From Cinclus cinclus (Eukaryota > Chordata > Aves > Passeriformes > Cinclidae), in NCBI RefSeq assembly GCF_963662255.1, contig NC_085051.1, positions 56,397,101-56,461,100 on the forward strand: DNA of 64,000 nucleotides, read 5' to 3'. The notes beneath the pieces were generated by a model. That model was not told where the DNA came from. It saw only the letters and a program-made list of their open reading frames with translations, and searched no databases. This document shows positions 1 to 12,100 of the stretch, piece by piece. Position 1 is the first letter of the stretch. Each line of letters opens with the position of its first letter. The position numbers and the translations under genes were made by a program.

Positions 1-490
1 AGAGTGAGATCATAAAGTCATTATTTAAGTTGGAAAAGCCTTGTAAACTCATTGAGTCAAACCATTACCCCAGCACTGCCAAGCCCACCACTAAACCATG
101 GCCTCAGGTAACACATCTACACATTTTTTAAATATCTCTAGGGATGGTGACTCCACAACTGCCCTGGGCAGACTGTTCTGGTGCTTGACACCCTTTCTAT
201 GAAGAAATTGTTCCTAATATCCAGTCTAAACCTCCCGTGGTGAACTCGAGGCTGTTTCTTCTTGTCCTGTCACTTGCTACCTGAAACACTCTGGCTACCA
301 CTCTATGGCTACACCCTCCTTTCAGGGAGTTGTAGAGAGCAGTGAGATCCCTTCCAGCCTTCTTTATCCCTTCCAGCCTTCTTTTCTCCAGGTTAAACAC
401 CCCTAGCTCCCTCAGCTGCTCCTCATCAGATTTGTGCTCCAGACCCTTCCCCAGTTCCATTTCCATTCTCAGGACATGCTCCAGCACCTG
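1..490 (-). mobile_element. CR1 LINE 3' fragment, reverse orientation
   Basis: Read on the minus strand this is the 3' end of a CR1 retrotransposon. The diagnostic series is present: an element body with a leucine-rich [22 protein letters not shown] translation (about 370-430), the '[11 protein letters not shown]' segment (about 310-340), the 'faulty' stretch around 200-235 (revcomp of gaagaaattgttcctaatat), and the terminal tggaaaagcc box near position 35. The 5' part is missing, as is usual for these elements. A 19-bp unit is duplicated in tandem at 347-384. The open frame at 197-487 minus is remnant LINE sequence, not a gene. Confidence 0.85.
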
Positions 491-2164
491 GTTTTATCCA
501 TCAGATTAGGGCCATATGTGCCTTGTTTTGCTGTAATTCTGTCAGAGCAGGAGATTTTTAGATATTCAGCTTCTAGTTTATAGCAAAAACATGTGTCTTT
601 ATATAAGGAGCTTTAAAGCTGTAAAACAGCCTCCTTGGGAAGCTTTATGGGATTTTTTTTTGTCAGGGTTATAGCTAGCATGTGTTTATATAAGGTTTAC
701 TTTTATTGTCATTGGCTTGATGTGTTTAAAGGAAATTACGGTATCAAGCGAGATAGGACAGTGAGTGGGAGAGGTAACAATGAAGAAGGAAACATTATTT
801 CATGCTGTTAAGCTATATTATTTAAAGCAACTTAAAATTGTTATTGAGTAAATGATATGTAAATGTTGAAAATGAACATTTATGCTCAAACACAGAGTGC
901 AAGCAATCACCTGAGATAGTCCCAGAGGGATTATCAGGTAGCCCTGGATTACTCACAACAACTGTATCTCTCAGGAAGCAGAAAGTTTTAATTAGCCCAG
1001 CTAGATCAGCAAATATATCTGACTGGCTAAGTACACAACACAGATTAGGTTTATAGCATATTGTGCTAGTTGGATAAACAAATCTGAGATAAAAGATAAC
1101 CCCCAAGGTATCAACCACTTGGATGGAAGGGGCTTGGGAGATCCTTGGTGTTTGCCTGTTCTGAAGTTTCAGAGAGCCAAGTGAGTGATCTGGGTCTGTT
1201 CATTTTGTGTGCCCAGGAGATAATACCTCTGTGGTTTGGCATTTAAAAGGGAGAGTTACCCAAGTAAGTTCAGGCCACTTAACAGGTAACTCCTGCCTGA
1301 TATCAGTGGAGATGTGCTCCTCTGGGCCCTGCTTTCTGTGGGAAAAAACAGGCATTTTCTGTTAAATCTCATTGATATTGGTCCAGTTTTCTTGCAGATA
1401 ACTGCTGTATTTTATCAGCTGGAGTGGAAGTTAGGATGAGCAGTTCAGCGAGGAGACAAGTTGTTTTAACAAGTATCCTGTTGTAGAAAATTTGACTCAT
1501 AGCACTGAATCAGGCCTTAAAATACTATTTTTGACATCCAGCAAGAGATTTCCATGCTTAAACTTTGTTAGGTTGACTTTCAGAAGTGCAAAACCGTGTG
1601 ACATTCTCGCACATCCAGAGATGCTGAGAGAGCTGGGGGTTTTGTATTGTTTTTGTAAAATATATGAAAAGCCCCATTCTGTGGGAGGTTTCATTATCAC
1701 AGTAGTGCCTGTGGTGCTGTACCACGTTCGGTGGTGCTTGGGCATATCAGGTAATTGGATGAAAGATGGCAGACACCAGTTCTTGGTTTCTCATTGCTTC
1801 CTTTCTGTAGGTCTGAAGTAGTACAATGTCGTGTTCCTCTTGAACATTCTGAGAGCACTGAGGATTCAGCCTGCATGTCTCTTATCCTCGTTCATCTTTC
1901 CTGTGGCTTTTTCTGCAAGAACTTTGGGAGAAATGGGAAAAATTTTCCCAGCTGGTGGAAGCATACTCTGTGTGGGAGTATGACTGCGGGTTCCTCTTTA
2001 AAGAGCTTTGCCCCTCTCCCTTCCATTTTGGAGGAAGGACAGGAGAGCTTCCAAACTGGCATCTCTCCCCAGGGTACCTGCTGTGCATCCCTGGGAGTGC
2101 TGAGTCAAATCCAGTTGCTTTTCAGTAGGAATATTTTGGTCATGAATGATTAAGACTAGTTTTT
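491..2164. other. KCNH5 intron, nothing recognised
   Basis: AT-rich intronic sequence. Short open frames occur on both strands (for example 822-1118 minus and 1755-2153 plus), but none has a recognisable domain or matching splice signals. I see no RNA gene or repeat. Confidence 0.5.
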
Positions 2165-3140
2165 CTTCCACTGGCCGGCAGCCAGCATGGGTTTGTCAAA
2201 ATGAGTTCATGGCAAATTAATCTGATTTCTCTCTTTGACAAGATAACTGCCTAGAGAATAAAAGGAATTGAGTAGATACAATATATCTGAACTTTTTAGA
2301 AGTCTTCTGGCAGTTTTTTACTTAGTGGCCTCACAGCAAATGACTGAAAGATGATCTCAACGCAGTCATAACAAAGTTGGTGATAACTGATTGAACAATC
2401 TCTCTCAAAATATAATCAAAGGCTTCGCTGTCAAACTTGCAGGGAATTGTCAGGGAGATTTTTGTCCTGTGTGTGATTTTGTTCAACACTTTCATTAGCA
2501 GAGATGAATGACAGAACAGAGAGAGCACATTGGGAGGGTTCCTGGAAAGGGATGCAAGCAGCTTAGATGACAGCATCAGAATCCATAATGATCCCAATAA
2601 ATTGGAAAGGCATCCCCAAATCAGCAAGGTGAATGTCAAGAGAGGGAAATGCTGTGCACCACGTGCAAAGAAGGCAAATCAGATGCATAAGCACAGTCCA
2701 TGGAATAACTGTGGCTGCTGCTGCGAGGCTGGAGAGGATTTTGGAGGATATTGGAGGAGGAAAGGGAAAGGTGACTGCAGACTGAATGTAACAACACAGC
2801 AGTGCAGTAAAACCTGTAAATTTTGTTCTGGACTGTATCAGGAGCAGTGCTACAAACAAGCTGAAAAGGTGTTTATTCTGTTGGGACTAGGATTTTCTTT
2901 TTTAGATACAGCACTTTAAGGAAGCTGTAGACCAGCTGGAGGGAAAGGAGATCATAAAAATGTGTTACAAAGCAGGATCTCAAGGGAACAGTCGGAAAAA
3001 CTGACTTTGGCTTAAGCTGATGGAGGCTTAAGGGGAACATGAAGACTGACTTCTACAATGGAAGGAGTATGCTTGAAAGGGAAAAAAAATACTGATCTGT
3101 GTTTCCTGGAGGGCAGTCAGATCTCTTAGGAGGGAATGAA
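2165..3140 (+). mobile_element. Old CR1/L3-like LINE remnant with reverse-transcriptase motifs
   Basis: The stretch aligns by eye with the end of the reverse-transcriptase region of an ancient CR1/L3-type LINE, in sense orientation. About 2187-2250 translates roughly as GFVK..SWQINLISLFDKITA, the conserved 'GF.KG.S..TNLI.FFD' block. About 2278-2310 gives TIYLNFLEVF, a decayed form of the YLDFSKAFD catalytic-domain block. Further on are the usual landmarks: 'ttgttcaacactttcatta' (about 2478), 'ttgggagggtt' (about 2530), 'aatgatcccaataaattgga' (about 2588) and 'gcactttaaggaagctgtagac' (about 2910). Internal deletions and many stops show it is long dead. The right end is approximate. Confidence 0.72.
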
Positions 3141-6100
3141 AGACTGATGTTGGAAACAGGCATTTCCAGCACCAGTCCACCAAAATTTTTCAGCTTGGGC
3201 AAAACTTTGCAGATCATGGGCAGAGCCAGCACCAGATTTGGGAGACTCCAGCTCATGGATGAGCATTGCTATGCTTATCTTTGCTCCTCCCTCAGGATTG
3301 TACTCCCTTGAGATCTCTCCCAAGCCTAGGAATCTCTGATGCTGGAGAGAAAGGTACAACTACAAATCCCTGTTATGTCTTAGCAAGGCCAAACTAGCTA
3401 AGCTCACTTCCTCTAGGTGGTTGACCATCCCTAAACATCTAGTGATTAATTTCAGTGCAGGAGTTCTGATTTTTTTGGCATTAAAAATTTTTGTAATTGA
3501 AATGTAGTTCTGGGCTTTCATAATGACTTTTACATTAATAAAGATTTACACTAAAGAAAGAAAAAATTATATGAGATATGTTGTTCCCTCCACCCCCTTT
3601 ATTTTCTTTGTCTTTATTTCTTTAATGTTTTGGGGTTTTTTGGCTTTTTTTTTAATGCTGCATCTTTTGGTATAACATACTGGAAGAATAGCAGAAAGAT
3701 AGAAGTAAAATTTTCCTTAAATAATGAAAAAAAAGAGAAAAGGGAAATTTGGGAGCAATTTTTTTACTTTCAGCCATTTCTCTTTTTCCAGGGAAAACTA
3801 AGCAAGAAGACCAACAGATAGGAAAAGATATTTTTAAAAAGTTAAAAGATTAGTAAGCTTTTATCTTTGTCTACATTTTTGTTGCATAACAACATGAAGG
3901 ATTTTCTAATAGAGTAGAATATTTAATTTCTTCTTAAGTGTCTCATGAAAATTAAAGCACATTTCAAAGCTCCATTGTGAAGTGTAATCAGAATTGAAAT
4001 AGGATGGAATTGATGGAAAGGGGTTTATAAATATCTGCTGTTGATTTCTGCACAGGAGATGGAGTGGAGGCTGCATTCCTCTGCAGGAAAAGCCCAGCTC
4101 TGTAGGAATGGCATTGTGTTGGAAGAGTTGTGTCAGGTTTTCCTCAGTGGAAGATGGTCAGTTCTTGGATTGGATTAAATGAAATTGGATTTTTCCTGAA
4201 GTTGGAACAATGGGAGGAGCAGTCATATCCACAGCTCTACAAAATTTGTGTTTTTGCATGTACATTCCAACAGCAGCGGTGACAGCTACAGAAAAATTGT
4301 GATTCTTACATTGTATTGGCAATGCTGAACAACCTGAACTCAGCATCAGTGTCACACAGGCAAACACTGTCACCCTTTGAAAGGGTGTTGCATCTCTTAG
4401 GTCTCATCTTTCTTACCTCTTATGTGTTCAAGTGGTCTGAAGTTAAAGGCTAGGAGGACAGAATGAGGTGTGATAAATTCCTGTCTATTTTATAAATTCA
4501 TTTTACCCAGTCCTTCAGTGAACTGGGAACTTTAAACTCATGGTGTGTTTTTTAGCACTGGAATAGTCCCACTGACCTCATTGCTGCTTAATGAGAACTT
4601 ACCTTCAATTGTTCTCTGGCAAAAAACCATGATGAAGGGAACATTTCTGACATTTCAGGTTTATTGGTGGATCTTCTAAATACAAACAAGATGGAATTAG
4701 GAGAGTAAGTCCCATTTTAAGGTCACTAGGGCTCCTGCCTAAAATCCATGTAGGTGTATTGTAAAAACCTCAGCATCCATTTCAGTGAGGTCCCATGTAT
4801 GGAAATTATTTTTTTTACATGATATGTTTGAAAGACACCTGACTGGTAAAGGCATGGGAACAAACCATCATTCCTATATATGGTGAAAGGACAAGCTTCC
4901 TTTGCCTTTCTTCCTCCTCCACCAGGAACATTTCAAAGCACAAAATCTGACTGTGATTCCACGGCAGTGATGATGCTGTGCTGAGCCCCATCACAGGTTT
5001 CACTTTCTGTCTCCTCTAGGAAGTCAAGGGATGGCTCTGGCTGTTAAATGGGGTGTAAAATGACAGAATTGGAGAGATTTATCCGAAACATTATTTCAAA
5101 ATAATAAATCTTCATTGGCTGAACTCCCTTAATATTTTTCAGGGCTTGCAACAGATGTGCCTTGTTTGTATGTGTGTTAATGAGCTTAGGAGGGGGGTTA
5201 CAGTTTTACTTCGTAATATCCCACAGGCTGCTTTGGACATTTTTGAAGAAAGTATTTTTTTCCCCAAGCTTCTCAGTGGGGCCCAGCACTGCAGCTCTTT
5301 TTTATCTTCGACCAACTGCTAAGGGAGCAAAGCAAATGAAAGCACAAGCTTAGAACAAATCTGTATTTACCCTGCTAAAAACCCAAACAAGCCCAGGAAT
5401 ATCAGACAGTATTAATGAATTAAATCCTAAGTGCTTTGCCAAACAGAGGACTTAATGATAAATGTTAGGGACCTCCCACTTCTTCCTGTCTTAGGAACAA
5501 CTGAGATTTAAACTCCCCTGCATTACAGAAAAATAGCAAGAAAATTATTCATATGGTTTAAACATGGGTGTGCTCTTGTTTAAATGCTTTTTATAAGCAT
5601 TTAAACAAATCTTTCTTAATGTGTGCAATATTACATGGGGTGATTGGAGTCTTTGAAAGGAGTTTAAGGGAAGCTGCAGCAGTGCTGAACACCCACACGA
5701 ACACCCAGAACAGGAGGGACAGGAGGCAGAGCTGAGCAGATTAGATCCAGCCTAATTAGTCAGGTTGTTGTTTTTACAGCCTATTATTGATACACAAACA
5801 TGCTGTTGAAGAATTAGCAATCTACAACACTGCAGTTCATTAGGGTTTTTAGTGGTGCTCTAATAGCCACGCTCCATCTGGATGATAATATGAAATAATG
5901 GACCATAGAGAAGTTATGCATCCTCACCTTCTAATCCATTTTCAGCCAGCCGAGAAGGCAACAAAGAGTCTGTTTGCTGAAATATTATAAATTCAAAGGG
6001 GACAGAGTCCTCTGTTCTTCATCTCTGCAAAAGGCATTTATCCCTTTCTTCTTTTGTGCGCTGCTCTCCTGTTTCTAACCAAATTTCTGTTGTGGATAAA

Positions 6101-8892
6101 TGCAGATCACTGTGTCAGTATGACACAGACATGTCTGCAGTGGCATGATATCTTTAATGGCTTTTGTGTTACTACAATGAGAAAGTCAGAATTAATCAGA
6201 CTTTCTCGTAAGTTTATTGTCAGGTTGTAATTGCAGCAGCAAAGCATGGTCAGGTGTGATGGCAGCACATGGAGGTTGTTTACTGATGTGTTTTCATGTG
6301 TGCATGAAAAGGAGAAGGACTCAGCTGTGGCTGCTTTTAATTGGCAGTGTTTAATATAGAAACGAGCTTTTGGGTAGAGATGTCTGAAGGTTGAGGCTTT
6401 CATTTAGGAAAGTGAAACTTTTTGGTTTCGTTTCCACATCTGATATTTGGTAAAATTGAGAGCTTTGGCATTTGAGAAATATTGTGGTGCTTTATTCCTC
6501 TCCAAACCCATGACTGATTTGTTGGTTTAAATGATAAATGGTTGGGGACAGGAACTTTACACGTTTTTTGTAAAGTGCTTACCAAACCATGTTCCAAGAA
6601 CAGGGAACAAAGAAAAGCAACTTACAATATTCCAGAAATCAAAAGAAGAAAAAAAAAGTTAAAAAAAATCTGCACTGAATTGATCTGAATTTCTGTAGCT
6701 GACTCCACATAACTGGTTCAGACCTGGGTTAAATTCAAAGGCTGCAGGAGACATTTAATTTTTACCAATCTGCAGTTTAAAAGCTGAGGCGAAGGCACAG
6801 ATGAATGTAGGATACTGTGCATTGCTCTGGCTGTTCTAATCGTCTGCAGTCAGGATATTCCATGATAGCCAAGAGTTCACGTGGGCCTGGGCTGCAGCAT
6901 TTGTGGGAATAAATCAGATGAACCTTGTAATTCATCCTAATTTAAAAAAATAATAAAATACACACATTGTTTTGCTTCACTGGATAGAGCCTAACAAGTA
7001 AAGCTGGAGGCAATTCTTTCTACCAGGAGCAGTGTGTTCCATGGTAAATAGTTTCAGGATTAATATAGCCAGGGTACATGGGAACAGTACAGATTTGTGC
7101 TGAAATTAGTCCCTGTCTCATGCTTCTCAGACAAATGTGATGAACATATGTAGGCATAAAGGCAATGGTCTGATACATCCTGATCTTTTAAATTGATAGA
7201 GTAATGTGTTTAAGGCAGAGCCAATATTATTTAATAGAATGGCAATAAATACCTGGCTGACACTGCAAAGCCACAACAGGTATCTTCTATAAATATGCCA
7301 AAATCCCCTAACAGACACTGGAAATGGGAGTTGTATGGGATAATATACAAATATTGAAAACACAACTTTGGGGAGATTTATGTCCCATTCACTGTCAGAG
7401 AGTTCTTGGCTTTAACATGATGTTCCTGTTTTCTGTAAGCCTTTACTGTTGCAACCAACATAGAACATTTCAAACTGGTTTAGGATCTGCTCCTCGCTCT
7501 CCTTTTGCTCTCCAAAACAACACAGAAATATTATTCACAAAAAGGAAATGTGAGATAATAGCAAGGTTAAGATAAGACATCAAGTCACTACTCAGAGGCC
7601 CCTGACCTCTGAGCATGAGGTCTTGGAGTGCTAAGCCTTAAGAGTAAATTAATATTAAGCACTTTTTTTTTTTTGTTTCCTAAAAAACAGGAAACCAATT
7701 CACAGACTCACTGGTTTTGTTTTTTTATCGCCTTGCACTTTCTGCATTAGATTTCTTGTTTTTTTTTTTTCTTTCAGCCTATTTGTCTCAAGCATTTTGG
7801 ATTAAGCTTTAAAAATCCCACAATAAATCCAGTTATTCTATAGATGAACAAGTGTTGGTTTTAAATGCTTTTCATATTAGAAGGATCTTTTCAAAGTTTT
7901 ATGTGCATTTTATCCTAATGTGATCAATAATTGCATTGAATATGATGTGTGTGCCAATAGCTGCTGTTACTCTTAGACATACTTCCAAAAATTAATGAAA
8001 AAGTCTGTATTTTATATAGAGCTACAACAGATGAAAACCAGCCAAAATAACTTTCCCTCAAATTTCCTGGGAACATTCACCTTGACGTTGAAAAATATCA
8101 GGCCAAAACAAATTAGTCTGACGAAAGGAAGGAGGTTTAGAGTGGGAGGTGAAACTGTCTCAGCTGGGGAATGTAGTGTTCAGCCTGAAGATGATAGTTT
8201 AACTTTCTTACTTTTTAATTTAAAAAAACCCCAATGCTGAATATACTTTTGTGAGACGTAGTATTGCCTTACTTCCATTTCCTGCCCCAAATGAAATTTG
8301 GCAATCAGCTTTATATTTGCAATATCCTCTTTCCTTCATTTATAGTATCTTCATATTCAAGAAACCTAAATAAAAATATCGAGAATATTGATATCCCACT
8401 CAGAAGATTTGGTTGAGAGCATCACAAAATGAGGAAAAATTTAATTTTTTACAAATACATTTCTTAGGTTTTGATTCTGTTAGTTCATTTCAGAGCCCCG
8501 TAGTAATAAATTTACTCAATTCCGTTTAAGCAGTCTGGGTGTCTCATAGGTCAGATTGAGATATTTTGTCAATTATTCTGTAGTTATCCTTAGAGACTCT
8601 ATCCTCATATGCTGTTTTCCTTGAAATGGTTTCTGTGAAGATGGTAATTAAATTTTTTTTCTAACCTTTCTCCCCAAATTGCTGTTGTGGCACAACTATG
8701 CATGCAACTTTGGAGTTGTTTGGCTATAAATGGGATCAGACCACCTGTGCTGTCCCAGGGCAAAATCTTGATTCCATGTTCCTATGCAACACAATAATAA
8801 TTTCACCTCACTTTTTGTGACAAGGCAGAGCAGGGAGTGTGTTATCTTGGAGGCTGATTTACAGGGCATACTTTCAATAAAACAAGGAAATT
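3141..8892. other. KCNH5 intron, mostly unique sequence
   Basis: No gene is recognised in this 5.7-kb stretch. It is AT-rich with several poly-T runs (about 3636-3655, 7662-7674, 7759-7771). It contains a perfect 14-bp inverted repeat (5576-5608, listed separately), shorter stems at 6179-6207 and 7591-7613, and a low-complexity block at 5740-5960 with homeodomain-type TAAT motifs. Open frames are short and featureless. Confidence 0.5.
5576..5608. repeat. Perfect 14-bp inverted repeat with 5-base loop
   Basis: The arms at 5576-5589 (ttgtttaaatgctt) and 5595-5608 (aagcatttaaacaa) are exact reverse complements separated by tttat. It could form a hairpin or cruciform. The stem is short and AT-rich, so chance or a small relic of an inverted-repeat element are both possible. 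Nothing beside it suggests a gene. Confidence 0.85.
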
Positions 8893-9154
8893 CTCTCCTC
8901 TCCTCTCCTCTCCTCTCCTCTCCTCTCCTCTCCTCTCCTCTCCTCTCCTCTCCTCTCCTCTCCTCTCCTCTCCTCTCCTCTCCTCTCCTCTCCTCTCCTC
9001 TCCTCTCCTCTCCTCTCCTCTCCTCTCCTCTCCTCTCCTCTCCTCTCCTCTCCTCTCCTCTCCTCTCCTCTCCTCTCCTCTCCTCTCCTCTCCTCTCCTC
9101 TCCTCTCCTCTCCTCTCCTCTCCTCTCCTCTCCTCTCCTCTCCTCTCCTCTCCT
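8893..9154. repeat. (TCCTC)n pentanucleotide tract, 262 bp, uninterrupted
   Basis: About 52 perfect copies of a five-base unit, all pyrimidine on the + strand and all purine (GGAGA) on the minus strand. It begins after caaggaaatt and ends in tttctcctcccc. Because the unit has no stop codon in any frame it creates long artificial open frames (LLSSP repeats on plus, GEERR repeats on minus) that are not genes. A second tract with the same unit lies at 60447-60639. Confidence 0.98.
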
Positions 9155-12100
9155 TTCTCCTCCCCATCAATAACTCCATCAGAGTTATTTTGTATGGCTG
9201 ATCTGTTTGTATAGACAAAGAGTGAAGCCTGTGTTGTGGGTCACAGCAGAATATGAAATCGCAAGAAAAGTATTTCTTTTTTGTTTCTTTTTGGCATGAT
9301 CCAAGTGATCCCATAATGTAGTGGAAATAACATGGGAAATAATTGCTACAAATTAAACCTTCCTAATTTAAAACCATTTCTGTGATCTAATTAGGCTGAG
9401 TATGTAGCTCAGTATTGTATGGATTAGTTAATGAAATATTTTTGAGCATGAATCATGATGAAATTGGAAAAGGTTAAAATTAATTATGGTCAGGAATTTT
9501 TCTTCCTCTTTCCCAACCCTAACTATGTAAATGAACTGGGATGTGAGGTTTGTTCCTTGTGTTTCTTTGTGCTGGTAGAGGAGAGAGATTCTGCTGTTGT
9601 CTGAAACATTTATCACACACAGCAACAGCCGTAAGTATTTTCTTTCCTTTGGGAGGTGAGTGCTCTGTGTTCTTTATGCAGGATAAATAAGCTTTTTCAC
9701 AGAATTATGTTGTCAAAGTCTTTAAGTACAGAATATTGTAGACATTTTAAACATCTGTTAAAAAGGCACTTTGAGCCCATTTCGTAGCAGTCATTCTGTT
9801 TGCTTTGGCTTTAATCTTGCCCATTTTTCACTGGAAAATCTGATGCACACTTTTTTTGCACACAATGGACAGACTCCCACCTTTTTGTAGTCAGTACCTA
9901 CAGGGCTGTCCATTAATCAAGCACTTAGTAGAGAGTGAAGCAAACTTATTTCAGAACCAAAGGACTCCCACTTTTAAGGAAAAACAAGTACCAACTAGCT
10001 GTGCTAAATTCTCAGAGGAGAAGTATTCAGTTTGCCTCTTCCTTTCAGTGGTTGCATTGGCAGAGCTCATTTCTGTGTGTTTTATGCAGATCCCTGAGAT
10101 TTCATCTCAGCAAAGGGCGAACAAAACTACAGTCAGAGATGGTCTAAGGGAAAAAAGAGAAGTGTGGCTTTCCTCATACAGACCTCATGGAGGAAGAAGG
10201 GCCCAGACTTTGGCATGCCAATAGTGACCTGAGTTCGTGTCAAAACCTAGGGTGAAACTGGAATGGTTGTTCTGTGCAAGGGGTTTGTTTGCAGTGGAAA
10301 TGCCTTCATGGAAAGGACAGCGCATTATTTTATTTATAATAAAATAAGTGCATTTAAATTCTAAAACATCCATAAGTAAAACAACCAACATAGCCATATT
10401 TAAATATTCTTAGCTTTTAGTCTTTCAGTCCTTTTATTGGCCTGAAGAAACAATGAAGTGGGGGGAAAAGGGAAAGGAAAAGAGAAGGACAGCAACTTCT
10501 GCTTGGAGCATGCGGGGCAGGGATTTCAAGTCACTTTCTCCTCCTCCTTCAGAAGTTTATTCCTTTACCTTGTGATCCTAATTCCATCAGAAATGTTATT
10601 CCTTGATCTCGTGGTTTCAATTCTACTCCAGGTCTCCAGTTTGAGTGGAGTTTTGTGTAAGCACATCTTTGAATCTGGTACAGTGCCTCCTTACCTTGTT
10701 TCTGATTGAAGGCTGACATGGTGGAAGAGAATCAAAAATGCTTTTATGCACATACCCACATATGTTCCAAGGGGCAGACAGCTATTTCTGATCCTGGAAG
10801 TTATTGTGAGACATTTAGGGCAGGAAATGTAGGCAAGCAGTGGCAAACTACCTTACCAGGGTTATCATTGGCTTAGATGAACATTAAACTACTCTTATGA
10901 TGAGCCTTGTAAACGTGATTATCATATTATTGCAGTGGTGTCCTCTGGGAGGGTTTGAGTTAGGAAGATTTGCAGATGAGTTAGATGTTGAGGCTCCGTC
11001 TGAGTGTACTTTGCCTGTATTAGAACCTGGCCAGCACTGAGCAGAGAGTGAGGGTGGAGAGATGAAAACCTGTGCATCCTATAATTTCTCTCCTTTTGAG
11101 ATATTCAGCTTCTCAGTATGCATCAATTTTTAAAATGAGGCTTCGATCTACAATATTTTTCGCCCCTCTAATGAAGGTTTGGTTTTTCCCTTTACTTTTC
11201 CTTTTTTGCCAGTTATATAAAGCCATCTGCTGTTTCTGCTTTGTCACCTTGAATGCTCAATCCCTTTCTTTATTTTGTTTCCTTCTGTCTGTCATTCTGC
11301 GGAAATAATCGTGGTATTTGGAAGGTTGATTTGGAAATTGCTCTGTGTTTGTCTGTGGTGAGTCCAGTGGCTGGCAAGCACAGCAAGGCTTTTTGGTGGT
11401 CCTGTGACACCGTGTGCAGTTGATATTCAGAGTTGATTTTCCCAGGGCAGAGTGAAGGCAGGAGGCTGGGAATGGCTCTGGATCCCAGCACCCACACAGC
11501 AGCTTTGCAGGGATTTGCTGTTTGCAGCTGTGGCCCAGTGTTGGTTTTCAGGATAGCCTTGAGCTCAGCATTGCAGTAATTTGTTTTCTGGGCCCTGTGA
11601 TGATCTGGTTTGTGTCCCACCTTCTGTAGAAGATGTAGGGGGAAAAGGTTAATCTGAGTAAATTTGGGGTTTGATGATCAACTACTGCTAAACAATTATT
11701 CCTACAGACAGCAGGAAGGCATTTTTCAAATGCTGGTTGATTTTTACTCTCATTTTGCTGGAAAACCTACCGATTAATGCTTTACAACTTCTCTATTTGC
11801 TAGTCCCAACTTTTGATCAGCTCTAGAGCTATGTATTAAAACTGCTGACAAGATGTTCATCAAGGGTATCAAACAAAAAAGAGGAGGAAATGCCTTGTCA
11901 TATTTGTTCCTCAACGTCCTCTCCTTACTTTTCATCCCAATGACTGTGTTTCTTAGAAGCTAACTTGCCTGACTTGGGGTAAAATTCATCAGTTCAAATT
12001 ACCATCACCATTATTATTTAAATAACACTGGTTTTAATTAAAGAGAAGATTTTGTCTGCTATTCTTCCACCTCTATTTTTTTTTTGTTTCCTTCCTCTTT

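Noticed and set aside
197..487. 96-codon minus-strand frame resembling a helical protein
   Set aside because: It is the familiar conceptual translation of the CR1 3' region.
8784..9314. Long open frames of LLSSP repeats (plus) and GEERR repeats (minus), looking like low-complexity proteins
   Set aside because: They are created by a stop-free five-base unit. The flanking sequence has no promoter, domain or splice context.
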